Assembly (NCBI GenBank): GCA_964579765.1
Contig: CAZOIK010000301.1
Location: 1-11,129 of the forward strand
Reading direction: 5' to 3'
DNA: 11,129 bases
From: DATNBT01 sp964579765
GTDB lineage: Bacteria; Acidobacteriota; Vicinamibacteria; Vicinamibacterales; CAVVIG01
Shown: one piece after another, positions 4,579 through 11,129 of the stretch
Layout: the number at the start of each line of letters is the position of its first letter
How positions within the stretch are numbered: the first letter of the stretch is position 1
Notes under the pieces: generated by a model
Database searches by the model: none
The model's input: the letters and a program-made list of their open reading frames with translations, nothing else
What the model was told of the DNA's origin: nothing
Made by a program: the position numbers and the translations under genes

Positions 4579-6527
4579 TTCCGGTGCGCGTATTTCGCGG
4601 CGCGCTCGAGGTTCACGCCCTTCGACTTGCGGAACGCGGCCCACAGGTCGCCTTTCTCGGCAATCCGCGCGGCCATCGTCTGCATCGTGAAGGCTTCGCG
4701 ATCGACGCCCGCGTGCACCTCGTCCCACGTGAGCGGCGCCGACACGCCGGCGTACTCGCTCGCGCGCGCGCTGTACGCCGTCGCGAGCGTCTTGCCCGGG
4801 ATGTTCTGCAGGTAATCGACGTACACCTGCGAGCCGCGCTTCTTCACCATCCGCTCGACCGTCGCCTGCTTCGGGTGCGCCTGCGCGACGATCGTCGCGA
4901 CGATCTGGCAGAAGAGCATGCCCGCGTCGTACGGCGTGTGCGGGGGCAGCGGAATGTAGATGTGCAGCCCGTCCGCGCCAGAGGTCTTCGGGAAGCCGGG
5001 CACGCGCATGGCGACGAGCACGTCGTGCACCCAGCGCGCGACGTCGAGCACCTGCGAGAACGGCACGCCCGGCATCGGGTCCAGATCGATCGCCGCATAG
5101 TCCGCGTCGTCGATCGACTGCACGCGCGAGAACCACGGGTCCTGCGAGATGGCGGCGATCTGCGCCATGTAGAGCAGCGTGATCAGATCGCCGCCGACGA
5201 GCTGCTCTTTCGGCCCGTCGGAATGCGCGACGCGCTCGACGCGAATGTTCGCCGGCACGTCCTTCGCGCGATGCTGGTAGAAGGGCTGGCCGTCGATGCC
5301 GTTGGGAAAGCGCTTCATCACGAGCGGTCGATCGGCCACGACCGGGAGGATCTGCGGCGCGACCGTCGCGTAGTAGCGGATCAGATCGCCTTTCGTCAGG
5401 CCGAGCGCCGGCCAGAACACCTTGTCGAGGTTGGTGACCTTGAGCTCCGCGCCGTCCGGAAGCGTGACGAACGCCTCGCGCCGCGCGTCCTCGAGAAACC
5501 GCAACTGCTCGACCAGCGAACCCCCGGAACCCCTGGAGCCTCTGGAACCCCCGGAACCCCGTTCGTCCACGACTTCGGCCGCTTTCTTGTCGTCCCTGAG
5601 CCCGAGATACACCGGCTGGCGGAGAACGCCGTCCGACGTCCACTCGGTGAAGCGCACCTCGGCGACGAGCGACGGCTTCACCCAGTGCGGCGTCTCGTTC
5701 TTCGGCGGCGGCGTCTCGAACGGCATCTTCTTCGTCTCGAGCGGCCCGAGCAGGCGCATCACCTTCTGGAGTTCGGCCTGATCGAACCCCGTCCCGACGT
5801 GGCCGACGTACCGCAGGCGGCCGTTGTCGTACACGCCGAGGATGAGCGAGCCGAAATACGACCGCGAGTTCCGCGGCTCGGTCCACCCACAGACGACGAA
5901 TTCCTGCTCCTGCAGGAGCTTCAGCTTGCGCCAGTCGGGCGAGCGCTTGCCCGAGAGGTAACGCGACGCGGCGACTTTGGCGATCAGCCCTTCCCAGTGG
6001 TGTTTGACGGCGCGCGTGTACATCGCGCGGCCGTCGCCGTGCGCGATCTCGCTGATCCGCAGGACGGGCGACCCCGTCTCGCCGAAGAGGTGCTCGAGGC
6101 CTTTTCGCCGTTCGCGAAGCGGCTGTCCCCGAAAGTCGGTCGATCCGGCGCGCAGGACGTCGAAGGCGATGAACGCGGTGCGCGCGCCGTCCACGCCGCT
6201 CGATCCCTGCTTGAGGTGGATGCGGCCTTGAAGATTCTGAAAGCCCGAGGGCTCGCCCTTACGGTCGAGCGCGACGATTTCGCCGTCGAGCACGATCGAC
6301 TGCTTCAGCCGCGCCGACCACGTGCGGAGCGCGTCCGCGATCTCGGGGAACTGGCTGGTCTTTTCGTTGCCGAGCCGCGACCACAGACGCACGCCCCTGC
6401 CCTTCGGCTCGATCTCGGCAATCGCCCGAATGCCGTCGTATTTCGGCTCGTAGACGAACGCCGGGTCCGCGAGCGGCGCGTCCGTCAGCGACGCGAGCAT
6501 CGGGCGGGCGATGGCGGGAGCCGGCAC
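4575..6527 (-). CDS. ligD: Bacterial NHEJ DNA ligase D (ligase + polymerase domains)
   Basis: A 650-residue ATP-dependent ligase-polymerase for non-homologous end joining. The ligase domain (about 8-205) has motif I 'EPKYDGIRA' with nucleotidyl Lys29, 'LDGEIVAL' at 80-87, 'EGLIAK' at 179-184 and motif V 'WRKLK' at 199-203. An OB-fold follows (about 206-318). A Gly-Ser linker spans 324-337. The primase-polymerase domain (about 355-650) opens with 'LKVTNLDKVFWP', has the metal ligands in 'DLDP' (Asp481, Asp483), 'SGADGLHIYIPL' with His522, and Asp571 in 'VDYLQN'. I see no phosphoesterase domain, so the order is LIG-POL. The start is GTG at 6527, three bases after the DUF2934 stop; an ATG at 6500 (Met10) is possible. 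The partner Ku is not in this window. Confidence 0.95.
   Translation of the reverse strand: MPAPAIARPMLASLTDAPLADPAFVYEPKYDGIRAIAEIEPKGRGVRLWSRLGNEKTSQFPEIADALRTWSARLKQSIVLDGEIVALDRKGEPSGFQNLQGRIHLKQGSSGVDGARTAFIAFDVLRAGSTDFRGQPLRERRKGLEHLFGETGSPVLRISEIAHGDGRAMYTRAVKHHWEGLIAKVAASRYLSGKRSPDWRKLKLLQEQEFVVCGWTEPRNSRSYFGSLILGVYDNGRLRYVGHVGTGFDQAELQKVMRLLGPLETKKMPFETPPPKNETPHWVKPSLVAEVRFTEWTSDGVLRQPVYLGLRDDKKAAEVVDERGSGGSRGSRGSGGSLVEQLRFLEDARREAFVTLPDGAELKVTNLDKVFWPALGLTKGDLIRYYATVAPQILPVVADRPLVMKRFPNGIDGQPFYQHRAKDVPANIRVERVAHSDGPKEQLVGGDLITLLYMAQIAAISQDPWFSRVQSIDDADYAAIDLDPMPGVPFSQVLDVARWVHDVLVAMRVPGFPKTSGADGLHIYIPLPPHTPYDAGMLFCQIVATIVAQAHPKQATVERMVKKRGSQVYVDYLQNIPGKTLATAYSARASEYAGVSAPLTWDEVHAGVDREAFTMQTMAARIAEKGDLWAAFRKSKGVNLERAAKYAHRK
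5517..5559. repeat. 9-bp in-frame tandem repeat encoding the LigD linker
   Basis: Four full 9-bp units at 5524-5559 (CCGGAACCC, CTGGAGCCT, CTGGAACCC, CCGGAACCC on the plus strand) plus a partial unit at 5517-5523. On the coding strand the units read GGT-TCC-GGG, translating as (Gly-Ser-Gly/Arg)x4 then Gly-Ser. It falls exactly between the OB-fold and the polymerase domain. Units can be gained or lost without breaking the frame, so linker length may vary between strains. Confidence 0.85.
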
Positions 6528-6530
6528 CCG

Positions 6531-6773
6531 CTAATTATGCCGCGTCGTTTTCAGATCTTTTTCCGCTTCGACCCAGTCGTCGAAGTCCGCGCCGTGGGTC
6601 CCGCCACGCTCGAGGTAGCGGTGGTACGCGCGCACGCGGATTTCCTCTTCGCTCGGTGCAATCGACGCGGTCGGCGCCGCGCTGGACGCCTGCTCGGGCT
6701 GTGCCTGGTGCGCCGTCTTCGGTGTGGCGCGCTTGCGGGTGGAAGTGGGGGATGACGGTGAACGTTTTGCCAT
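6531..6773 (-). CDS. DUF2934 small protein
   Basis: An 80-residue protein. The first 40 residues are basic and Ser/Pro/Ala/Thr-rich (probably disordered). The rest is the DUF2934 domain: 'EEEIRVRAYHRYLERGG' (43-59) then 'DFDDWVEAEKDLK' (63-75), matching the family's 'IRxRAYxxYxxRG...DWxxAExxL' pattern. The function is unknown. The domain is short and helical and occurs widely in Acidobacteriota and Proteobacteria. The ATG at 6773 is strongly supported by the GAGGAAGG sequence five bases upstream. Its stop is only three bases from the ligD GTG, so ligD translation may depend on it. Whether it has any role with LigD is unknown. Confidence 0.85.
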   Translation of the reverse strand: MAKRSPSSPTSTRKRATPKTAHQAQPEQASSAAPTASIAPSEEEIRVRAYHRYLERGGTHGADFDDWVEAEKDLKTTRHN

Positions 6774-6778
6774 AGCTG

Positions 6779-6786
6779 CCTTCCTC
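6779..6786 (-). promoter_or_regulatory. Strong ribosome binding site for the DUF2934 gene
   Basis: GAGGAAGG on the minus strand, five bases before the ATG at 6773, is the best Shine-Dalgarno match I found in the minus-strand chain. It fixes the DUF2934 start and may set initiation for the coupled ligD and acetyltransferase genes after it. Confidence 0.7.
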
Positions 6787-6799
6787 AGCCATGTTACCG

Positions 6800-7522
6800 C
6801 TAATCGGTCGAATAGCGATCGTTGAACCAGGGCTCGGCGCTGTTCGAGTAGCCGCGGACTTCCCAGAAGCCTTTGTGATCTTCTGTCAGGAACTCGATCT
6901 TACGGATCCACTTCGTGCCCTTCCACGCGTACAGCTTCGGCGTGATCATCCGGCACGGCCCGCCATGCTCGCGCGGCAGCGGCGCGCCCTCCCACGTGTG
7001 CACCAGCAGCACGTCGTCTTCCACGGCGCGCGCGAGCGGCAGGTTCGTGGTGTACGGGATGTAAGACCCGGGCATGAAGTCGTAGCCGGTGCAGAGGACG
7101 AACGCCGCGTTCGGCGTCGGCACGGCGCGCTCGGCAATTGTCCGGAACCGGACGCCCCGCCAGCGGTTGTCGTACCGGCTCCACGTCGTCACGCAGTGGA
7201 AGTCGCTGACGTCGTCTGCCTGCGGAAGGGCGAGAAAGTCGTCCCAGCTGAGCGTGAACGGGTTCTCGCACGCGCCCGTGACGTGCAGCTTCCATTCCTT
7301 CAGCGAGATCATCGGCTGCTCGCCCAGGTCGAGCACGGGCCAGTTCTTGACTTCGTGCTGCCCGACCGGCAGTTGCGGCATGCCGTGACGGTTCGACGCC
7401 CCGCTGCCTTTGGGCGCGTTGCCGCGGAACACGACGTTCACGCCTTTGTCGAGCGCAATCTGACGCCGGATGTAAGCCTCGCGGCGCTCCACGAGATCGG
7501 GGCGATCGCTGGTGTGACTCAT
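6800..7522 (-). CDS. Sulfite-oxidase-type molybdopterin-dependent oxidoreductase
   Basis: A 240-residue protein of the sulfite oxidase fold (oxidoreductase molybdopterin-binding domain), close to the YuiH-like group. 'WKLHVTGACENPFTLSWDDFLALP' (77-100) leads into 'DFHCVTTWSRYDNRWRGVRF' (107-126), where Cys110 is the expected molybdenum ligand. Then come 'CTGYDFMPGSYIPY' (144-157), 'VLLVHTWEGAPLPREHGGPCRMITPKLYAWKGTKWIRKIEF' (171-211) and 'GFWEVRGYSNSAEPW' (218-232). No signal or Tat peptide is visible, so it is probably cytoplasmic, unlike MsrP or classical sulfite oxidases. There is no haem domain. The physiological substrate is unknown. The ATG at 7522 overlaps the stop of the upstream cyclic-di-GMP gene as ATGA, and the downstream DUF2934 gene begins after 26 bases. 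Confidence 0.92.
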   Translation of the reverse strand: MSHTSDRPDLVERREAYIRRQIALDKGVNVVFRGNAPKGSGASNRHGMPQLPVGQHEVKNWPVLDLGEQPMISLKEWKLHVTGACENPFTLSWDDFLALPQADDVSDFHCVTTWSRYDNRWRGVRFRTIAERAVPTPNAAFVLCTGYDFMPGSYIPYTTNLPLARAVEDDVLLVHTWEGAPLPREHGGPCRMITPKLYAWKGTKWIRKIEFLTEDHKGFWEVRGYSNSAEPWFNDRYSTD

Positions 7523-10032
7523 GGGATGGCGGTCTCCCTCGGCGAGGCCGCCGTGCGCGGCAGCTGAACGGACACCGTGTCCGCCGCGGGCTCGCCGTGT
7601 CCCTCGGGTGCGAATTCGCTGCCAGCCGGCGGCACGGCACGCGCGTCGCCCCGTCGCGCGGCCTTGTCGCGGTACATCCGGTGGTCGGCTTCGGCCAGCA
7701 GCGTCTCGTACGTGGTGCCGTCGTGCGGGAAGACCGCGGCGCCGGCGCTCGCGCCCAGACGCACGAGCTTGCCGGGCCGCACCTCGACGTTGATCTGCGA
7801 CACGCGATGCTGCAGCTCGAGGCGTTTCGCCTCGGCCGCCTCCCTCGCGCAGTCGGTGAGGACGACGATGAACTCGTCGCCGGCGTAGCGGACGCAGAGA
7901 TCGTACGGACGGAGGGCCCCCTGCAGCGCGAACGACATCTCGCGCAGGGCGTGGTCGCCGACATGGTGCCCGTAGCTGTCGTTGATCGACTTGAAGCCGT
8001 CGATGTCCATGACGATCAGCGCGACCTGGCTTTTGAGGCGCTCGGCGCGCGCGAGCTCGCGCGACAGGTGCACGAACATCGATCGTCGGTTGGGCAGGCC
8101 GGTCAGCGGGTCGGTCAGCGAGTCTTCCTGCGTCTGCTCGAACACGATCGCGTTGTGCAGCACGGCGCCCGCCTGCTCGCCGACGCGCTCGATGAGGCGC
8201 CGGTGATCCTCGGTGTAGCGGTTGGGCTGCGTGTGGTAGAGCGCGAGGCACCCGATGAAGACGTCGTTGTACAGGAGCGGCACGACGACCGCCGAGTGCA
8301 GGCGCGTCGTCTTCACCCCGACCGAGTCGAACGTGAGCGACGGGTTGGCGTTCACGAGCGTGCGCCGGTTGCGCGCGACCCAGCCGGAGAGTCCTTCGCC
8401 GAACTTGAGCGTCGTGTTCAGCAGCTGCGGCGCGTCAACGCCGGCCGCGTAGCGGCACTTCAGGTGCTCGCCGTCGTTCGTGGCGAGGAACAGCGTGCAG
8501 CCGGACCACGGCACGAGCTTGGCGAGCTTCGACGACACGAGCGCCATCGTGTCGGCGACGCCGAGGCTCGTGCCCATCGACTGCGCGATCTCGTAGAGCG
8601 CGTAGATCTCGCGGTGGGCCATGGCGATGTTCTCGAAGGCGTTCGGCGCCGCGGCGCCCGGCACCAGCCCGGCCGACGGAGAGCCGCCGCCGCCCTCGAG
8701 CGGCGCGAGGCCCGCGGCCAGCAGCGCCCGCTCTTCGGCGTCGGCTTCGGCGAGCAGCGCCGGCAGAATCTCGACGAACACCTCGACCAGCTTCGGATCG
8801 AGCGCGCGCCCGGCCTCGTGCTTGAGCAGGCCGATCGCGCTGTCGTGCGACAGCGCCTTGTGGTACGGCCGCTCGGTCGTGACCGCGTCGAAGTAGTCCA
8901 CGATCGTCAGGATGCGCGCGCCGACGGGAATCTCCTCCGCCTTGAGCCCCTGCGGGTAGCCCTTGCCGTCCCAGCGCTCGTGGTGGCTGAGGATGATCGG
9001 CGCCACCGGGTAGGGGAACGGCACCGCGGCGATGATCTCCGCGCCGACCTCCGGGTGAATGCGGATCTTCTGAAACTCTTCCTGCGTCAGCGGGCCCGGC
9101 TTCGACAAGATGTGCTCGGGGACGGCCAGCTTGCCGATGTCGTGCAGCAGCGCCGCCGTCTTCACGCCCTGGATCGCGTCTGGCGAGAGGCCGACCGCCT
9201 TCGCCATGCCGGCCGCGTACATCTGCACGCGCCGGATGTGCATCTGCGTGTTCTGATCCTTGGCGTCGATCGCGCGCGCGAGCGCTTCGATGGTCGCGAG
9301 GTGCAGATCGGACGTCTCCTGCACGTGCCGCTGCTCGTCCTCAATCCGCCCCATGTAGACCTTGTAGGTGCGGTAGGTGAGATAGATGGGCGCGAACGCG
9401 AGCGGCGCGAACCAGTAGCCGGTCCTCGTGACGAGCGCCGCGGCCGCGGCGGCCGTGCCGGCGCCGACGAAGTAGCTCGGGGCGCTCCACAGGAAGTTCG
9501 TCTGCCACGTGGGCCAGATCGACTGCCCCGTTGACAGCGCGATGGCCGTCGCAATCAGCCCGGTGTTGAGCAGAAAGTACGTCGTCGCCGCGCCGACCAG
9601 CGGCCGCGCCACCGACGAGACGTTCGCCGCCGCGGACGGATTGCCGAGCCACGACAGCGCGAGGCCGGCGCCTTCTACCGTGATCACCAGGGCCGCCATG
9701 CTGAACAGCGTCCGGTGCGGCGGATTCTGCTCTTTGTTGTTGACATGGCACTGGCAGAACGCGCTCGCGGCGGCCACGACCATCGTCTCGTGCGGGCCGA
9801 GGAGCAGCAGCGACGCGAAATCGACCGCGTACGAGACCGACATCGTCGAGCCGCTGCTCGTGAGCGGCAGTGTCACCTTGAGCGCCGCCGTCGCGGACGC
9901 GAGCACGACGAGCGCGACGAACAGGACCGGGTCGGAGAACCTGGCGAGGGGAAGGCAGACGGCGGCGACCAGCGCGCCCGCGAGAATCACCGCGGTGACG
10001 TAGAAGCGGGCGGCGCGGGGCAGCTGTCGCAT
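7519..10032 (-). CDS. Membrane HD-GYP / GAF / GGDEF cyclic-di-GMP protein
   Basis: An 837-residue inner-membrane protein carrying both halves of cyclic-di-GMP turnover. Residues about 8-225 contain roughly six to seven hydrophobic segments forming a MASE-like sensor. The HD-GYP phosphodiesterase domain (about 245-430) retains its metal and active-site residues: His265, His297-Asp298, Lys301, His326, His350-His351, the 'DGKGYP' block 355-360 and Asp379. A GAF domain covers about 480-630. The GGDEF cyclase domain (about 637-790) has Asp676 in 'DIDGFKSIND', the active-site form AGDEF at 717-721, and an inhibitory RxxD site (Arg708-Asp711) five residues before it. Both activities look intact. The disordered tail is Pro/Ala/Glu-rich. 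It starts 12 bases after the RimJ/L-like gene stop and overlaps the next gene by ATGA. Confidence 0.95.
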   Translation of the reverse strand: MRQLPRAARFYVTAVILAGALVAAVCLPLARFSDPVLFVALVVLASATAALKVTLPLTSSGSTMSVSYAVDFASLLLLGPHETMVVAAASAFCQCHVNNKEQNPPHRTLFSMAALVITVEGAGLALSWLGNPSAAANVSSVARPLVGAATTYFLLNTGLIATAIALSTGQSIWPTWQTNFLWSAPSYFVGAGTAAAAAALVTRTGYWFAPLAFAPIYLTYRTYKVYMGRIEDEQRHVQETSDLHLATIEALARAIDAKDQNTQMHIRRVQMYAAGMAKAVGLSPDAIQGVKTAALLHDIGKLAVPEHILSKPGPLTQEEFQKIRIHPEVGAEIIAAVPFPYPVAPIILSHHERWDGKGYPQGLKAEEIPVGARILTIVDYFDAVTTERPYHKALSHDSAIGLLKHEAGRALDPKLVEVFVEILPALLAEADAEERALLAAGLAPLEGGGGSPSAGLVPGAAAPNAFENIAMAHREIYALYEIAQSMGTSLGVADTMALVSSKLAKLVPWSGCTLFLATNDGEHLKCRYAAGVDAPQLLNTTLKFGEGLSGWVARNRRTLVNANPSLTFDSVGVKTTRLHSAVVVPLLYNDVFIGCLALYHTQPNRYTEDHRRLIERVGEQAGAVLHNAIVFEQTQEDSLTDPLTGLPNRRSMFVHLSRELARAERLKSQVALIVMDIDGFKSINDSYGHHVGDHALREMSFALQGALRPYDLCVRYAGDEFIVVLTDCAREAAEAKRLELQHRVSQINVEVRPGKLVRLGASAGAAVFPHDGTTYETLLAEADHRMYRDKAARRGDARAVPPAGSEFAPEGHGEPAADTVSVQLPRTAASPRETAIP

Positions 10033-10044
10033 GTCAGGCCACGA

Positions 10045-10659
10045 TCAATGGACGCGCGGGGCGGTCGAGACCCAATGCTCGCCCCAGTCTTCCTTGAGCA
10101 CCGACCACAGCACCTGATCGAGATACTCGCTGCCGCGCCGCGCCGACTCGCGCAGCACGCCTTCCTGCACGGCGCCGAGCTTCCGCAGCGCGCCGTTGGC
10201 GCGTCCGTTCTGCAGCAGCACGCGCGCCTCGAGGCGGTGCACGCCGACCGTGCCGAACGCAAACGACCCGACCAGCCGCGCGGTCTCGAGAAACGCGCCC
10301 GTGCCGCGCCACGACGGCGCGAGCGTGCACTCCCACTCGGCGCTCTCCCAGCTGAGGTCGATCTGCCGCGCCTGCACGAGGCCGATGACCGCGCGCGTCG
10401 AGCCGACGGTGACGAGAAACGTGAACGCGACGCCGTTCTGGCGGTCGCGCGCGAGACGCTCGAGCATCTCCTGCACGGCGAACGCCGACGTCGGCTCGTC
10501 GATGCCGAAGCGCGACGCGTCGGCGAGGAGCAGCAGATCCATCAGCGGCCGGAGATCCGCCAACGACGGCTCGCGCAGCGTGACCAGCCGTGCCGTGAGC
10601 ACGGGCAGCCCGGCACGCCAGTCGGGGGCGGCAAGCGAAGTGGGCTCGTGGTTGCTCAT
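10045..10659 (-). CDS. RimJ/RimL-type GNAT N-acetyltransferase
   Basis: A 204-residue cytoplasmic GNAT protein of the Acetyltransf_3 (RimJ/RimL) branch. It starts with 'LTARLVTLREPSLADL' (21-36), the usual opening of this branch. The acetyl-CoA region is 'PSWRGTGAFLETARL' (115-129), weaker than the textbook R/QxxGxG/A loop. The diagnostic 'HRLEARVLLQNGRANGAL' and 'KLGAVQEGVLR' blocks are at 141-170. Relatives acetylate the N-terminal residue of ribosomal proteins or small amines; the substrate here is unknown. The ATG at 10659 has a modest AGAAG upstream. It is the first gene of the long minus-strand chain, following a 260-bp divergent intergenic region. Confidence 0.88.
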   Translation of the reverse strand: MSNHEPTSLAAPDWRAGLPVLTARLVTLREPSLADLRPLMDLLLLADASRFGIDEPTSAFAVQEMLERLARDRQNGVAFTFLVTVGSTRAVIGLVQARQIDLSWESAEWECTLAPSWRGTGAFLETARLVGSFAFGTVGVHRLEARVLLQNGRANGALRKLGAVQEGVLRESARRGSEYLDQVLWSVLKEDWGEHWVSTAPRVH

Positions 10660-10919
10660 CTTCTATTACTGTCGAGGGCCGCCAAATGCCGACACGACGC
10701 CCGCTCGAATCTGGATTGCTGAGCAACTCTGGATCCAGATCGAGACATGGCGATCAACTCGAACCTCCGCAACGGGTTACTGTCAGTACGCAAATCGTCA
10801 GCTGGGACGAGTGGTGTACGTTTGTATGACAGTATAGTCATTAATCGCGTTTGATTGTCCTATATAGCTCTTTGAGAAGCAACAACTTGCAACAGCCGTG
10901 ACTCAATACGAAACAAAGT
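10660..10919. promoter_or_regulatory. Divergent intergenic region with repeated TACTGTC motif
   Basis: This AT-richer stretch holds the leader of the minus-strand chain and presumably a promoter for the plus-strand gene at the right edge. TACTGTC occurs three times: plus strand at 10667-10673 and 10778-10784, minus strand at 10834-10828. The middle copy lies in a perfect odd palindrome TACTGTCAGTA (10778-10788). A 61-codon minus frame at 10841-10656 crosses the region but resembles no protein I know, and I do not call it a gene. Confidence 0.45.
10826..10861 (-). promoter_or_regulatory. Candidate promoter with overlapping dyad (operator-like)
   Basis: On the minus strand TATACT (10836-10831) is a good -10 box. 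AGGACA (10861-10856), 19 bases upstream, is a weak -35 (four of six matches to TTGACA). The -10 lies inside an interrupted palindrome ATGAC-n6-GTCAT at 10826-10841, an arrangement typical of a repressor operator. If used, the leader before the acetyltransferase ATG at 10659 would be about 165 nt. Confidence 0.35.
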
Positions 10920-11129
10920 GTGCAGGCGCAGGACACGAGCGCTCCCGGCAAGGCCGTTTGTACACGCCTGCGCGAACGTGCGACTATTAGCGAATTGGAA
11001 GACCGCTCGCCCAAGCGTTCGCTCGTAGACGACCCGAACTTCCTGGCCAGCCTCGACGAGCTGGACAGCGGTCTTTCCGGCGCGCTCGACGCCGAGCCCG
11101 AGTCGAACGTTCAGCCGTTCATCAGGCCG
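10920..11129 (+). CDS. Unidentified protein, N-terminal part, runs off the window
   Basis: An open plus-strand frame of 70 codons from GTG at 10920 (in-frame TGA 21 bases upstream) to the window end without a stop. From about residue 26 the sequence is acidic and G/C-ending in codon use ('SLVDDPNFLASLDELDSGLS', 34-53), which looks like real coding sequence. The first 25 codons are less convincing and a TTG at 10995 is an alternative start. No ribosome site is evident for either. I do not recognise a domain; the visible part reads as a charged, low-complexity N-terminal region of a longer protein. The complementary strand is also open here, ending at 10866, so the strand call is moderate. Confidence 0.45.
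   Translation, partial: MQAQDTSAPGKAVCTRLRERATISELEDRSPKRSLVDDPNFLASLDELDSGLSGALDAEPESNVQPFIRP

Noticed and set aside
2878..4815. Very long plus-strand open frame (645 codons) opposite the barrel and acetyltransferase genes
   Set aside because: The translation is dominated by Arg, Val, His and Ala with no domain pattern. It is the usual antisense shadow of GC-rich genes; the minus strand encodes clear protein families.
4443..6755. Plus-strand open frame of 770 codons opposite ligD
   Set aside because: It is an antisense shadow: Arg/His-rich composition, no recognisable motifs, and the opposite strand carries all LigD motifs in order.
7597..9534. Plus-strand open frame of 645 codons opposite the cyclic-di-GMP gene
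   Set aside because: Same antisense artefact. The minus frame has complete HD-GYP, GAF and GGDEF motifs.
10656..10841. 61-codon minus frame upstream of and overlapping the RimJ/RimL-like gene
   Set aside because: No homology pattern or ribosome site. It crosses a palindromic regulatory region and overlaps the start of a well-supported gene.

Overview
The window is GC-rich bacterial DNA, with strong G/C preference at third codon positions. tRNA genes encode their own 3' CCA, an outer-membrane barrel protein is present (so a diderm cell), and gene packing is dense. The mix of a DUF2934 protein, a LigD ligase with a simple Gly-Ser linker, short-period repeats and an Omp85-type barrel fits an Acidobacteriota-like soil or sediment bacterium. 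That assignment is an inference from gene content and was not tested.

Almost every complete gene lies on the minus strand. Read in the direction of transcription (right to left), the chain is: a RimJ/RimL-like acetyltransferase (10659-10045); a membrane HD-GYP/GAF/GGDEF cyclic-di-GMP protein (10032-7519); a sulfite-oxidase-type molybdopterin enzyme (7522-6800); a small DUF2934 protein (6773-6531); a ligase-polymerase LigD (6527-4575); a phosphinothricin-type acetyltransferase (4578-4063); an Omp85-like barrel (3978-2734); then tRNA-Arg(TCG), tRNA-Arg(CCG) and tRNA-Lys(CTT). Most gaps are 3-26 nt and two junctions are ATGA overlaps, so the first six genes probably form one transcription unit. 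A roughly 260-bp AT-richer divergent region at 10660-10919 separates it from a plus-strand gene that runs off the right edge.

The most interesting part is 1001-2291. The 3' half of tRNA-Lys(CTT) is repeated exactly over 46 nt, 1,245 bp downstream of the intact gene. The repeat ends at the 5' edge of the anticodon loop. The segment between holds only a ParE/RelE-type toxin-antitoxin pair and the C-terminal catalytic part of a tyrosine recombinase pointing into the tRNA. This is the geometry of a very small or decayed integrative element in a tRNA gene, with a toxin-antitoxin module as its only recognisable cargo.

A second unusual structure is in the two spacers between the three tRNA genes. 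Each is largely built of a degenerate 8-bp tandem repeat (about TYCTGCMA) in two facing arrays that could fold into long imperfect hairpins. A separate 9-bp tandem repeat encodes the Gly-Ser linker inside ligD.

Left of the element (34-831) is a two-zinc-ribbon membrane protein gene, also on the minus strand. I see no CRISPR array, rRNA, complete insertion sequence or clearly new multi-gene defence system.
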